Shown: positions 10,455-21,361, numbered from the stretch's first letter. The stretch: 64,000 nt of DNA from Macrothele yani (GCA_039090855.1 CM077011.1:41249501-41313500); one strand, 5' to 3'. A program made the numbers and translations. The notes: a model not told the origin generated them from the letters alone.

Positions 10455-10899
10455 GCAAGTTAGTAAAATGATGTAATGCATTGATTATGATACGCTTTCC
10501 AACATACCAGAAATCATTACTCAAGTTATGAGGATAATGGCTGTGGAATAAATATCGCTCCTGTGTCCTTACCTTTGACCCTATTTCGATCATATTTAAC
10601 AGAACCGGTTTAGTGTACCTCCGAAGCAACGTGTTAGTGTTTTGTCGCGATCGAAGCATTTTTACGTAAGTTATGACGCATAAGGGCAATGGAATGGATC
10701 CCGCTCCTATGTCCTGACCTTTGACCCCATTTAGCCGATTTTCAATAGGGTCCGTCCCCAGGTGGTCCTCTACCACATACTAAACTTTCATCGAAATCGA
10801 ACCATTTTTACGTAAGGTATCGTGCGGACGGACAGACAGACAGACGGACAAAGCTGGAGCATATACGCTTCTTCAACTTGCGGTTGAAAAGCGTAAAAA
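10455..10899 (+). mobile_element. TCE copy 2
   Basis: Short member: the CAAGTTAGTAAAAT start, only about two internal units, then the terminal hairpin (CAACTTGCGGTTG) followed by AAAAAC. It sits next to the 3' end of the minus-strand pseudogene at 10928. Confidence 0.8.
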
Positions 10900-11109
10900 C
10901 AAAGTAGGATGATTCAGATAATCACAATTAGTGCACAGAAAAACGCTGTTTGTACGCCTTTTCTTTATGTGGGTCATCAAGACAGTCATGTTGTAGGCTC
11001 CAGCAGTAGTCTGACATCATGTGTCTGTCCCGTCTGCCTTGATACCTTTCCTCCATCACCTTTGTATCCTGATAGAACCCCTTCCCTTGTTCTTTACTAA
11101 AATCACCAA

Positions 11110-11210
11110 GATCATCCGTAAATGTGTCTAAGTGGCTATGGAGAAAGTGTACATTCATGCTCATATAAGTACCCAACTTTTTAAACTTAGCGAGCCTGTT
11201 TTGCACCAAG
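11110..11210 (-). repeat. 103-bp tandem duplication, copy at the gene 3' side
   Basis: This stretch and 11718-11820 are two copies of one coding segment of the pseudogene (NVHFLHSHLDTFTDDL region). Both junctions carry CTTGGTG, so slippage or repair at that microhomology could have made the duplication. The TRIM element later entered exactly at the junction. Confidence 0.7.
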
Positions 11211-11213
11211 ATC

Positions 11214-11394
11214 TGTAACGTATATCAGGAGATGTGACGTACCTGCCAGCAGGACGCACACGACATAAAGTCAGATAGCAGTTAAAAGAAACGTCCGCGT
11301 AGCTCAATTGGTAGAGCAACTTTTTCCGGAATGAGGGGACCCGGGTTCGAATCCTGGCGCGGATAGAAATGACGGAGAAATTTACTTCGTTATA
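11214..11394 (+). repeat. TRIM 5' LTR
   Basis: Begins TGTAACGTATA and ends TTCGTTATA. It contains GTGACGTACCTGCCAGCAGG and ACGCACACGACATAAA before the tRNA-like part, then AGAAATGACGGAGAAA after it. Confidence 0.85.
11293..11364 (+). tRNA. tRNA-like sequence in TRIM 5' LTR (probably not a working tRNA)
   Basis: 72 nt. Ends pair as a 7-bp acceptor stem (GTCCGCG with CGCGGAT, one G-T). The D-arm is GCTCAATTGGTAGAGC. The loop TTCCGGA would place CCG as anticodon, like Arg-CCG, but the anticodon stem pairs only if shifted to a 6-nt loop. The T-arm B box is GGGTTCGAATCC. The fold suggests Pol III promoter capacity; a functional tRNA is doubtful. Confidence 0.5.
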
Positions 11395-11408
11395 ATGGCG
11401 CCCGAATT
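11395..11408 (+). promoter_or_regulatory. primer binding site of TRIM
   Basis: TGGCGCCCGAA follows the LTR after one base. These 11 nt equal the start of the Gypsy site at 50528 and the classic Lys-tRNA-primed retroviral site; complementarity then breaks down. Confidence 0.75.
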
Positions 11409-11520
11409 ATCCGGATGACCCGACCGTTCAAAATCTCGCATTGGTGTGATGTTCTTTCCACACCGCGAGATAGGAAAAATAAGAGAATCCTTTCTCCAGC
11501 ACTTAAAAAAAAATAATAAT

Positions 11521-11536
11521 AATAAGGGGGAGATGA
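11521..11536 (+). promoter_or_regulatory. polypurine tract of TRIM
   Basis: AATAAGGGGGAGATGA ends exactly where the second LTR starts. It differs from the Gypsy tract (AAAAATAAGGGGAGATGA) by one G and a few A or T bases. Confidence 0.75.
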
Positions 11537-11717
11537 TGTAACGTATACCAGGAGATGTGACGTACCTGCCAGCAGGACGCACACGACATAAAGGCAGATA
11601 GCAATTAGAATCAACGTCCTCGTAGCTCAATTGGTAGAGCAACTTATTCCGGAGTGAGGGGATCCTGGTTCGAATCTCGGCGTGGACAGAAATGACGGAG
11701 AAATTTACTTCGTTATA
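11537..11717 (+). repeat. TRIM 3' LTR
   Basis: Same length and ends as the 5' LTR. Most differences lie in and just before the tRNA-like part (for example GTCCTCG and GGATCCTGGTTCGAATC). Confidence 0.85.
11616..11687 (+). tRNA. tRNA-like sequence in TRIM 3' LTR
   Basis: 72 nt, ends GTCCTCG and CGTGGAC, with A-box TAGCTCAATTGGTAGAGCA and B box TGGTTCGAATC kept. T-stem changes weaken pairing. Same Arg-CCG-like loop TTCCGGA. Confidence 0.45.
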
Positions 11718-12824
11718 GATCATCCGTAAATGTGTCTAAGTGGCTATGGAGAAAGTGTACATTTATGCTCATGTCAGTACCCAACTTTTTAAACTTAGCG
11801 AGCCTGTTTTGCACCAAGTCTTCATAATTGTCTGCTTTGTGGTTACCCAAAACGTTATTAACAACTCAGAAATAACTGGTACAAAACATGCTCGCTAACT
11901 TTGAAACTAATGAAGCTTCAACATTCATAAATTTCGTGAAATTCGAATCGTTGATGAATTTAGAAACTGGAGGACCGTCAAAGAGTCCTCTCTGTCCAAG
12001 ACTTTAACAAATTGCTTCATCAGTCCGATCTTGATATGGAGTGGTGAGAGAATGATTTTTTTCTCTGTCAACCAATGATTCGTTAATGATGTTCGCTAAA
12101 CCTACATTCATGTTTTCCCTTGAAGGCCATATCACTTGTTTCCAATGACCTTGCCTTGCCCTACTATCCCACAAGCAGATGGAACAAGGGTGCTTCAGGT
12201 ATCCACTTTGCTGCCTAAGCAAGGAGTTTACCATCTTTAGATCAACACAAATAGACAACTGGTGCCCATGACAGCAGAGCTTCTGCAAGACCATTTTGAT
12301 ATTTGCATATTCTTCTTTAAGTTTTGTTGAATGAGCAATTGGAAGAGATGTATAGCGGTTACCCTTCTTCAATAAAACACATTTCAAGCTTCTGACCGAG
12401 CTGTGTATAAAAAGCTGCTAATCTTCTGGTAGATATTTTGGTAGTCTCCTTCGGAGAAATCCAGGATTGTTATTGCATATACAAGTTCTTCATCTTGGCT
12501 AAAGTATGAAATAATTCTCTCCTCTCTTATCCGATAAGCTTTATTTTAACTTCCGGCTTTAGACAGGTCTTTTCTTTTAGCCTGGATGCTAAAAGTTCAG
12601 ATTCTTGCTTTGGTAAATGAAGGTCTCGTATCAGATCATTGAGTTCTTTTTGAAAGAACTGCTGAGATGTGATGAAAGGTGGGAGGCACACATTGGTCCA
12701 TGGGAACGCCTTCGCTTTGTGACACAGGTAGCCTCGTTGATTCCAAATCAGGATACTCCCACTAACTTTTCTTGAAGCTATTGAAGCCTTTCACATTCAC
12801 AACACGAAAACAATAATCATCGTT

Positions 12825-15115
12825 TTGAATTCTTGCGGCCATACCATAGGCACACCAAATTTTAAGCTTTTCCTTTCTCCATTTTTCCGCTGTCGTAGGC
12901 ACTCTACAAAGGTTTAGCAAACTTTATCGGGAGCCGAAGACTTATCTGGGTCTTCACAACACAAAAATAACAATCATCGTGAATTCTTGCGGCCATACCA
13001 TAGGCACACCAAATTTTAAGCTTTCCCTTTCTCCATTTTTCCACTGTCGTAGGCACTCTACAAAGGTTTAGCAAACTTTATCGGGAGCCGAAGACTTATC
13101 TGGGTCTTCACAACACAAAAATAACAATCATCGTGAATTCTTGCGGCCATACCATAGGCACACCAAATTTTAAGCTTTTCCTTTCTCCATTTTTCCGCTG
13201 TCGTAGGCACTCTACAAAGGTTTAGCAAACTTTATCGGGAGCCGAAGACTTATCTGGGTCTTCACAACACAAAAATAACAATCATCGTGAATTCTTGCGG
13301 CCATACCATAGGCACACCAAATTTTAAGCTTTCCCTTTCTCCATATTTCCACTGTCGTAGGCACTCTACAAAGGTTTAGCAAACTTTATCGGGAGCCGAA
13401 GACTTATCTGGGTCTTCACAACACAAAAATAACAATCATCGTGAATTCTTGCGGCCATACCATAGGCACACCAAATTTTAAGCTTTTCCTTTCTCCATAT
13501 TTCCGCTGTCGTAGGCACTCTACAAACGTTTAGCAAACTTTATCGGGAGCCGAAGACTTATCTGGGTCTTCACAACACAAAAATAACAATCATCGTGAAT
13601 TCTTGCGGCCATACCATAGGCACACCAAATTTTAAGCTTTCCCTTTCTCCATTTTTCCACTGTCGTAGGCACTCTACAAAGGTTTAGCAAACTTTATCGG
13701 GAGCCGAAGACTTATCTGGGTCTTCACAACACAAAAATAACAATCATCGTGAATTCTTGCGGCCATACCATAGGCACACCAAATTTTAAGCTTTTCCCTT
13801 TCTCCATTTTTCCACTGTCGTAGGCACTCTACAAAGGTTTAGCAAACTTTATCGGGAGCCGAAGACTTATCTGGGTCTGCACAACACAAAAATAACAATC
13901 ATCGTGAATTCTTGCGGCCATACCATAGGCACACCAAATTTTAAGCTTTTCCTTTCTCCATTTTTCCGCTGTCGTAGGCACTCTACAAAGGTTTAGCAAA
14001 CTTTATCGGGAGCCGAATACTTATCTGGGTCTTCACAACACAAAAATAACAATCATCGTGAATTCTTGCGGCCATACCATAGGCACCCCAAATTTTAAGC
14101 TTTCCCTTTCTCCATTTTTCCACTGTCGTAGGCACTCTACAAAGGTTTAGCAAACTTTATCGGGAGCCGAAGACTTATCTGGGTCTTCACAACACAAAAA
14201 TAACAATCATCGTGAATTATTGCGGCCATACCATAGGCACACCAAATTTTAAGCTTTTCCTTTCTCCATTTTTCCGCTGTCGTAGGCACTCTACAAAGGT
14301 TTAGCAAACTTTATCGGGAGCCGAATACTTATCTGGGTCTTCACAACACAAAAATAACAATCATCGTGAATTCTTGCGGCCATACCATAGGCACACCAAA
14401 TTTTAAGCTTTCCCTTTCTCCATTTTTCCACTGTCGTAGGCACTCTACAAAGGTTTAGCAAACTTTATCGGGAGCCGAAGACTTATCTGGGTCTTCACAA
14501 CACAAAAATAACAATCATCGTGAATTCTTGCGGCCATACCATAGGCACACCAAATTTTAAGCTTTTCCTTTCTCCATTTTCCCGCTGTCGTAGGCACTCT
14601 ACAAAGGTTTAGCAAACTTTATCGGGAGCCGAAGACTTATCTGGGTCTTCACAACGCAAAAATAACAATCATCGTGAATTCTTGCGGCCATACCATAGGC
14701 ACACCAAATTTTAAGCTTTTCCTTTCTCCATTTTTCCACTGTCGTAGGCACTCTACAAAGGTTTAGCAAACTTTATCGGGAGCCGAAGACTTATCTGGGT
14801 CTTCACAACACAAAAATAACAATCATCGTGAATTCTTGCGGCCATACCATAGGCACACCAAATTTTAAGCTTTTCCTTTCTCCATTTTTCCGCTGTCGTA
14901 GGCATTCTACAAAAGTTTAGCAAACTTTATCGGGAGCCGAAGACTTATCTGGGTCTTCACAATGCAAAAATAACAATCATCGTGAATTCTTGCGGCCATA
15001 CCATAGGCACACCAAATTTTAAGCTTTCCCTTTCTCCATTTTTCCACTGTCGTAGGCACTCTACAGAGGTTTAGCAAACTTTATGGGAAGCCGAATACTT
15101 ATCTGGGTCTCGAAG
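12825..15115 (-). repeat. 154-bp satellite array made from a coding segment, dimeric register
   Basis: Fifteen units with starts exactly 154 bp apart over most of the array (first shared sites at 12829, 12981, 13135, 13289 and onward). Two versions mostly alternate: one with TTTCCCTTTCTCC and TTCCACTG, the other with TTTTCCTTTCTCC and TTCCGCTG, giving a 308-bp higher-order period, with breaks at units 7 and 13. On the minus strand the unit encodes the pseudogene segment around CLRQWKNGERESLKFG. 154 is not a multiple of 3, so it is DNA-level amplification and not a protein repeat. Units are near-identical, so expansion or homogenisation is recent. Confidence 0.9.
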
Positions 15116-15249
15116 TTTCACTCCTAAATAAACAAGATATGATTGTCTTACAAAGTCAGTGATGTTTTTCCTTTGTTTTTGCATAGTGTATTTGCCACAA
15201 ATGCAGCAGAATGCATCAGAATTGTTTAAGCAGCCTCTTAGTGAGAATT

Positions 15250-16840
15250 CATATTTCTATGCAAAAAGAGAAAACAACAAAAATAATCAATACGATATTA
15301 CATGCAATGAATAAACTTGCAAAACAGTGTTAAAAATAAGATTGCATTAAATATTACATAAGATAAAAACAATGTCAAAGAGTAAAAAGACACATCAAAC
15401 CTCGCTGCATACGTTAGCAGCCACAGCTAGGTCGTATTGAGATAAAATCATAATTTGAGGGGTATCCATTATCACAAAAACTAGAGCCAATTCGACAAAA
15501 CTAACGTCAATTTAGAGTCAGCATCCCAAAAATATCCTAAATTCGTTCAAACATTCTTGGCAACTAAACAAAAGTTTTTTATTGTTGTTTTTGTTGGGCT
15601 GTGTAGTTGATATGTTTACAAGTAAAAGTTTATATGTTCTGACTATAGTATATAATGTATGTACACTATATAAACATGTCTTAAGTTACCAAATCCTTTT
15701 CTTTTGTTTCTCTTGATCGTATTCACGAAGATTTAACTTTGTTTTCATAAAAGAAGGAATCAGTATCAATATATCAATAATAGAAAAATTGTGCAGTTAC
15801 GTACATTAATTTCCCCAGAAATCAGTGAAATGAAATTTAAATGACGAGGAAATACCAAACAAAATGAGGTTCATCTGGTATTGCTAATAACTACAATTTG
15901 CAGCGGGGCGTTTGTAATTCTTCCATCGCGAAAAACTATCTTGTCAGTTTTTTTTTTCTTTGGAGGAGATATGCATCCATTCTTTTGAGGAGATTGCATC
16001 CATTAAGACTAGTTAACCTATATAACTAATGCTCCTGCTTGGGGAATCTGCCCCTCGTCGTGGAAGAATTCCAGATGCACCAGTAATTGTAGGTACTGGC
16101 AACGACCTTAGGACAAGTGGTCATTGGACAATTAGGCAGAGGAAAAATGGCCACAGTCACACTTAAGGAGTCGGATAAAATTGCACTTTCTTTGCTATTT
16201 CACCTACATAACAAAAATAAAGTACATTTTTGCGTAAATCCGACGTGCGCAACAAATGAGAAATGAATTTGAAACTCCATCCAAGTGTATAGGTTACTCT
16301 CACACCAACAGAAAAGGTAATTCGTTGAATTACAATAGGGGTCATGTGAAAATTGTGCTTTCATTTGATTAATCAAATTACCGTGACTTTGAAGAATTTT
16401 AAATCTATGGCGTTCGGTGAAGCAATGGAACTATAGCATGACTCACGCCGTATTCGGAAAAAAGATGAAAAGGTACAGTTTTGTTTTCGGACTGGTGAAA
16501 TTACGAGACTGTCAGTGCTAAATATTTCCTTCGGCAACACGCATGTTATCTCTCTCAGACTAAGAACAGTGGTTTTGGGAGAACTGAAATGTCGCACTTT
16601 TACTCAGGTACGAAACATAAATTAGAAGGTCCTAGGCCTCGGCCTTTTTCAGGAATTTTCAATCCGCCATGCTCATATTTATAAGGTTTACATATCAAGC
16701 GTTGCATTTTACTCAAACAATAAATATTAATTGCAACGTTCAGGCAAAGGGCCTATAATTAATTTTAGGCGCCTGAGTACAAGCGCAACATTATTTCCTT
16801 GACTTCTTATGCCAACCTTATGGGACGTATACTCTAAATT
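15250..16840. other. AT-rich spacer
   Basis: About 1.6 kb with no supported gene. Minus-strand frames at 16163-16345 and 16373-16597 lack any recognisable family signature. Confidence 0.4.
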
Positions 16841-16844
16841 AACT

Positions 16845-17230
16845 TTCCTTTTTAGTTTCTTTCCCTATGTAAATCTTGAGTTTATTCTCAGTTATATTTC
16901 ACTCTTAACGTGATATCTTTTCTCTCAAACGAATACTGTTGGCAACATTATTGAGGTTGAATGAACGTGACGTATGCCTGAGATAAGATAAGAAAGAGAG
17001 ATAAAAATGACGACTAAACTGTTGCTTGGCGAGCGTTGTCAAGCGAGGTTGCTGGAGAGCGTTGTGTTGTAAACTGATTATTGAAAGGAGCGTTGTGAAA
17101 AGAGCGTTGTGTTAAGAGTTGTGTGGAGCGTTTACTGCAATATGCTATGCTATGTTACGATGTGTTGGCTACATCCTTGTATAAAGCATCTTTTCCGTAA
17201 GTTTGAATTCTGTTGTTTACATGTATCGTC
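16845..17230 (+). repeat. dispersed repeat D, copy 1
   Basis: Contains TTCTTTCCCTATGTAAATCT, then TTGGCAACATTATTGAGGT and GACGTATGC. Diverged copies follow the same order at about 39110-39360 and 59690-59960, all on the plus strand. This copy also has five close GAGCGTTGT-like repeats at 17030-17130. It may be an old LTR or promoter fragment; no partner was found. Confidence 0.45.
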
Positions 17231-17396
17231 TGGCCGTTAAGGTTTAATTTAGGAACTATTTATTCGTATGGTGATGTTTTTAAAATAACGTAGTAGTAAG
17301 AAACGACTTCTACGTCATACTTATGAATATAATGGGTAAGTCCTAGGGCCTGTTATGTTAATTTAGGATTTGTGATCCAGAAAAAGTGTAACATCA

Positions 17397-17824
17397 TTAA
17401 GGCTCTATGAGACCCGCCATCTTGTATTGCTGTCTTCTCTTATTAACCAACGGGCAAGAGTATTTCACAAATTGCTCAGGCAATTTTGCACATTTTGGAA
17501 CACCGTTTGTGGCTAACGCAAGATATATGATAAATAAAGAGTTCCCTGGTTTCAGAATTTTTATTGACCTTTCCCTTCATTTTTTATCTGCAGCGAAAAG
17601 TCGTACCAAGGCGTCTTCCATAGCTTTATTAATTAATAAAAAATACTTAAAGGGTCCAAAATGAAAATCTGAAATCAGGGAACTCTTTATTTGTCATATA
17701 TCTTGCGTTAGCCACAAACGGTGTTCCAAAATCTGCAAAATTGCCCGAGCAATTTGTGAAATACGCTTGCCCGTCGGTTAAGAGAACGCAACAATACAAG
17801 ATGGCGGGTCTCGTAGAGCCTTAA
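17397..17824. mobile_element. 420-bp palindromic MITE with TTAA flanks
   Basis: Element 17401-17820 has inverted arms of about 155 bp, roughly 93 percent identical by eye, starting GGCTCTATGAGACCCGCCAT, with a loop of about 110 bp. TTAA is present at both borders (17397-17400 and 17821-17824). TTAA duplications are the hallmark of piggyBac-type insertion, but the ends do not begin with the CCC typical of piggyBac, so the family is open. The 85-codon frame at 17407 is just an arm read through and is not a gene. Confidence 0.8.
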
Positions 17825-18600
17825 CTTGACTCGTTATGTAAACGTTAGGAATATCAGAACGGCGGACAAAAATACTGCGGAATGGGCCCAGAAAGAGGGT
17901 CTTATAACTAATGTTTTGTGCCTGAGTAAAAGTGGACATTATTATTTATTTTTTATATAAACCTTGTTAACATATGATGAGGTAACAGCAATGAAATTGC
18001 AATCTTTACAGTTGGCCTGCAAAAATGTGTAGACGATGATATCGAAAATGCGATTATTAAGCGATCAATTAACATTTTAAGTCAGCCTACATGAAAGTGG
18101 ACACGAAGAAATCCAAAAGGGAATTTTTATCCAGGTCCTCTAACGCTTTTGTGGCCACTGTCCTCCTTGTCTTTTTTTCTTTTGTAACTCTGGACGTGTC
18201 TAAATAGACATAACACATAAACCGCTACCTGTTCACGCATCAATTATTAACGAAAATAAGCTGCTGAGTTCATTCTTTAAGGCAAGAAAATCAAAGTATT
18301 TATCATATTTCATCTCGTGCGTAGGATTTTTTGAGGAGAAAAACCCGTAAACAAAAGTCGTTTAGTGTTTACAGAGAGAGATAATTTGCTATATATTTAT
18401 TATAAATAAGCGCAAGTGATTTACACATACGACACGAAAAATCAAAATGTTTTTCCAGAAATAAGAGTTAACCGGAAGTATATGATGTTTCAAAATTTTC
18501 GAACATTTGTCGTGTCACACATGGTTCCCACATTAAATCGTTGTGAAGTGATTTGATGCTAAACACAAACGTTGGACATTTTCTCTTTCACTGAGTGGTT
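17825..18600. other. AT-rich spacer with dispersed repeat
   Basis: No gene seen. About 18363-18475 is the plus-strand partner of the repeat at 9945-10060. Confidence 0.45.
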
Positions 18601-18987
18601 AAATAATTATGACCACCTGGTTAGTACGTTGTTAAGCCAGCTTTTGCTCTTAATACTGCTTTAATTCGTCTTGGTATGAACTCTGTTAAATGTCGGTAAA
18701 TGGCTTGGGGTGTGTTAGCCCAAATGAGATGAACTGCGCTCTCCAGCTCTTGAAGATTTGACGGTATCGGATCCAGCTGTCTAATATCCCTTTAAACTGC
18801 ATCCCACAAATGCTCCATTTGATTGCATTCGGAGTTTGAGGTGGCCAATATAGTAGGCAACAGTCTCTGTGACGTTCCTCAAACCATTCACGTACAGTGT
18901 GAGCACTATGATATGAAACATTGTCCTGCTGGAAATATAGACCTCCACTGGAATAAACATCAACGTAACTAACCGCGAATGAGGATC

Positions 18988-19440
18988 CATTAGTAGTCTA
19001 GTTTGCTAACCACTAGGCCAATCGCGGCTAGCCTGGGCTGATTTTCCGGAGGTGGTGGGATTTGCTAACATCACCGAATATCGGGAGAGCACGTTAAATG
19101 ACAGCCCCAGGGTAAAGATCCCCCGGTTACATATGAAGGTGTCCATTTCCTAGCCCCTTCTAATTTCTCTCACCCCTCTATGAGCAAATTCGAACTTGTA
19201 TGGTGGTGCAGTCTACTGTGCTCTCTCTCTCTCTCATTTACAAACTGTTCTGTCAAAGTCGCTAGACTTGCTCTCAATCCTACGTTTCTGTGCCCTACCC
19301 AAGAGGCGGACCCGCTGTAGGTGGTTTGGTCCTAAACCTTTTCTGTGGACGAAAGTCCTACATGAAATTGTGAGGTGTCAGTTCATTTCATCAACATACT
19401 GAGCGGATTTTGTCTGCAACTAAATTTAAATTCATTCCGG
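18988..19440. other. unidentified insert in Tc1 relic
   Basis: This segment interrupts the transposase order. Its minus strand has an A-box-like GGCCTAGTGGTTAGC near 19020 without a convincing B box. A short CT microsatellite is at 19222-19234. Origin unknown. Confidence 0.35.
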
Positions 19441-19514
19441 CAGTCCGACGTTGCTCCACGCGAATGAAAGGTGCCGAAACACTCCCACGAAAACATACAG
19501 CAGATCATAATGTT

Positions 19515-19735
19515 TTTTTATTGTTTGATTGGGGGTTTAACGACCACCGTGAGCAACTCAATAAGCTATAAGCAGTCGCCCGTCCTTGATTTAGGGCCAT
19601 TAGTTCTAGGGAAGGGAGGGAGCCAGTGCTGTAACACAAACACAACAGCGATGCCTCACCGGGAGTCGAGCCCAGGCCCATCTCGGAGAAATGATCTGAA
19701 ACCATCGCTTAGACCACTGCGCCACAGGGGAGGCA
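19515..19735 (-). mobile_element. SINE-A copy 2
   Basis: Full-length with T-rich tail. Target duplication ATCATAATGTT at 19504-19514 against ATCATAACGTT at 19736-19746 (one mismatch). It splits the Tc1 relic. Confidence 0.85.
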
Positions 19736-20082
19736 ATCATAACGTTGCCTTCGCCAGCTTGAAGAGCAGTGACGATGCAAGATAGGTATACATGTGTATG
19801 CTCTTATGATCCATATCCTCACCCTTCCATCTGCGTGGTGTAGTTGTAAACATGATTCCTCGTACCACAATGCGCTTTTTCACGCATTTACGGTAAAATT
19901 CTGGTGTTCCTGATAGACCTGGAAGCGTTTCTTCTTGTTGTCTTCAGATAGCAATGGCTTACGGACAGGCCATCAGCTTCTGTAGCTCATGCGATGATGC
20001 GGCGAAATGTATGTTGAGAGGTGATCGCAATTGGTCCCTCATTCAGATTGTCTGTAATCTGACGAAGTGTTGCCCGTCTGTT

Positions 20083-20297
20083 TTTTTTTTTTTATTGGAG
20101 GTTTAACGACCACCGTGAGCAACTCAATGGGCTATAAGCAGGCGCTCGTCCCTAATTTAGGGTCACTGGTTCCAGGGAAGGGAGAGAGCCAGTGCCGTAA
20201 GACAAACACAACATCCATGCCTTACCGGGATTCGAACCCGGACCCCTTTCGGACGAATGATCAGAGGCCATCGCTTAGACCACTGCGCCACCGCGGC
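20083..20297 (-). mobile_element. SINE-A copy 3
   Basis: Full-length. Exact 12-bp duplication TGCCCGTCTGTT at 20071-20082 and 20298-20309, inside the same Tc1 relic. Its body is nearly identical to copies 1 and 7. Confidence 0.9.
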
Positions 20298-21342
20298 TGC
20301 CCGTCTGTTGGACTTAACAAGTCTGCCAACTTTCCCCTTCAATTCGAGCATCCAGTAGCAGTTAACGACCACGCGCCTAGCGCTCAGACCCGGTTTTTTG
20401 GCACGTCTTTTGTAAAAATAGATCGTGCTTATGATACCGGTTTGTCCGTCCGCCTGTACCCACGATAACTCTGCAACTATTGGTCCGATTTGAAAAAATT
20501 CTTTTTGCATTGGGAAGCTTGAAATATGCGAATGGTGATCCTTTATTTGGTTTTTATTTTACAGTGAACAATTTCGTCGCTAGGAGGCGTAAATGCAGAT
20601 GATGTCGAATTCAAAAATACGTCTTATTCCACATATTTGCTTTTAAACATCCGATTGAAAAAATTATTTTATCTTTCGATTCGATTTATGTCGAAGAGTA
20701 TTTTAGATATAGTTACTTTTTAAAATTACGCATAGATTTTCCGTTAGAGGGCGTAAAAGGAAATTACATTTTTCCCGATAACTCTTCTTCCAAAACTCCG
20801 ATTTGAAAAATGGTTTCTTCAGCGGATACACCTCCTGGTGGAAAGTCTTTTGCATATATTTTCAAATTTTTGGTAAAGAATACTGTACCCACCAGGAGGC
20901 GTAAGTGTTAATTTTTGCTTCTGTTATATTTACCATTAAAATCTGAGCTTCTAAAATTTCGATTGAAAAAATTCTTTCCTGGACAGATACCACTCACATC
21001 GATTCACCTTTTCGGAATATTTTCTTCTTAAAGTATTTAACGGTTTCTCCGCCAGGGGGCGTAAATGTATATCTTATTTTCGTCAATATCTCTACTTCTA
21101 GAAGTCCGATTTTAAAAAAATCTTCTTTGTTGGATAGTGTTTTTAGTGTGACATGTTTTTCATATAATTTCAAAGTTTTCAAGTAGTTCATAGACTTTCC
21201 GCTAGGGGGCGTAGAGGTAAATTGCTTTCCCACCTATATCTCTGATTCTAAATCTCCGATTTAAAAAATTCTTTCTGCACCGGATACAGCTCCTGATGGG
21301 AAATTGTTTGCACATAATTTCTGATTTTTGTGAAAAATGGTT

Positions 21343-21361
21343 TGGCCACCAGGAGGCGTAA
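21343..21361 (+). promoter_or_regulatory. CTCF-like motif, type C box
   Basis: TGGCCACCAGGAGGCGTAA matches the CTCF consensus as I recall it (TGGCCACCAGGGGGCGCTA) at 16 of 19 positions. Binding is not shown. Confidence 0.5.

Larger units (their letters stand above)
11214..11717 (+). mobile_element. TRIM-like mini-LTR retrotransposon with tRNA-like LTRs
   Basis: Two 181-bp direct LTRs (11214-11394 and 11537-11717) surround a 142-bp core with no open frame. A primer binding site lies one base after the first LTR and a polypurine tract directly before the second. Flanks are GATC at 11210-11213 and 11718-11721, a 4-bp target duplication. LTRs differ at roughly 8 percent of sites by eye. LTR termini, binding site and tract match the Gypsy element at 43725-51205. 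Each LTR holds a 72-nt tRNA-like sequence, so a Pol III promoter may sit inside the LTR, comparable in idea to plant Cassandra elements with 5S sequences. Confidence 0.85.
10928..15245 (-). pseudogene. multicopy arthropod 'DCYFC' protein pseudogene, broken and expanded
   Basis: The reading order on the minus strand is recognisable. The N terminus at about 15240-15110 has a C-x2-C motif (FCCICGKYT) and DFVRQSYLVYLGVKLRDPDK. The segment ECLRQWKNGERESLKFGVPM follows, amplified fifteen times (12825-15115). Next come VNVKGFNSF, KELNDLIRDLHLPKQESELL, then an open stretch at 12387-12004 (VDLKMVNSLLRQQSGYLKHP, CSICLWDSRA), and finally NVHFLHSHLDTFTDDL and MEERYQGRRDRHMMSDYCW, ending at 10928. I recall proteins with this order as multicopy uncharacterised entries in arthropod genomes, possibly of transposon origin; function unknown. 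Breaks: several stops and frame changes, a 103-bp tandem duplication, a TRIM insertion at 11214-11717, and the array. Confidence 0.7.
18605..20395 (-). pseudogene. Tc1-like transposase relic with three insertions
   Basis: The left end reads TA then ATTATGACCACCTGG, like the ends of the element at 59970. On the minus strand the N-terminal domain is at about 20290-19800 (RQITDNLNEGPIAITSQHTF, HHADGRVRIW), then FSWECFGTF near 19490. After an interruption, the second catalytic region is at 18985-18850 (LYFQQDNVSYHSAHTVREWF). The third motif is worn (TPNAIKWSIC instead of PDLNPIEHLWD). SINE-A copies 2 and 3 and an unidentified piece at about 18988-19440 split it. The right end was not found. Confidence 0.65.

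Noticed and set aside
11293..11364. Functional Arg-CCG tRNA genes
   Set aside because: Copies sit inside LTRs, share a faulty anticodon stem and differ between copies, which fits tRNA-derived repeat sequence better.
12825..15115. CRISPR array
   Set aside because: Regular spacing comes from whole 154-bp units without unique spacers, in a eukaryotic setting.
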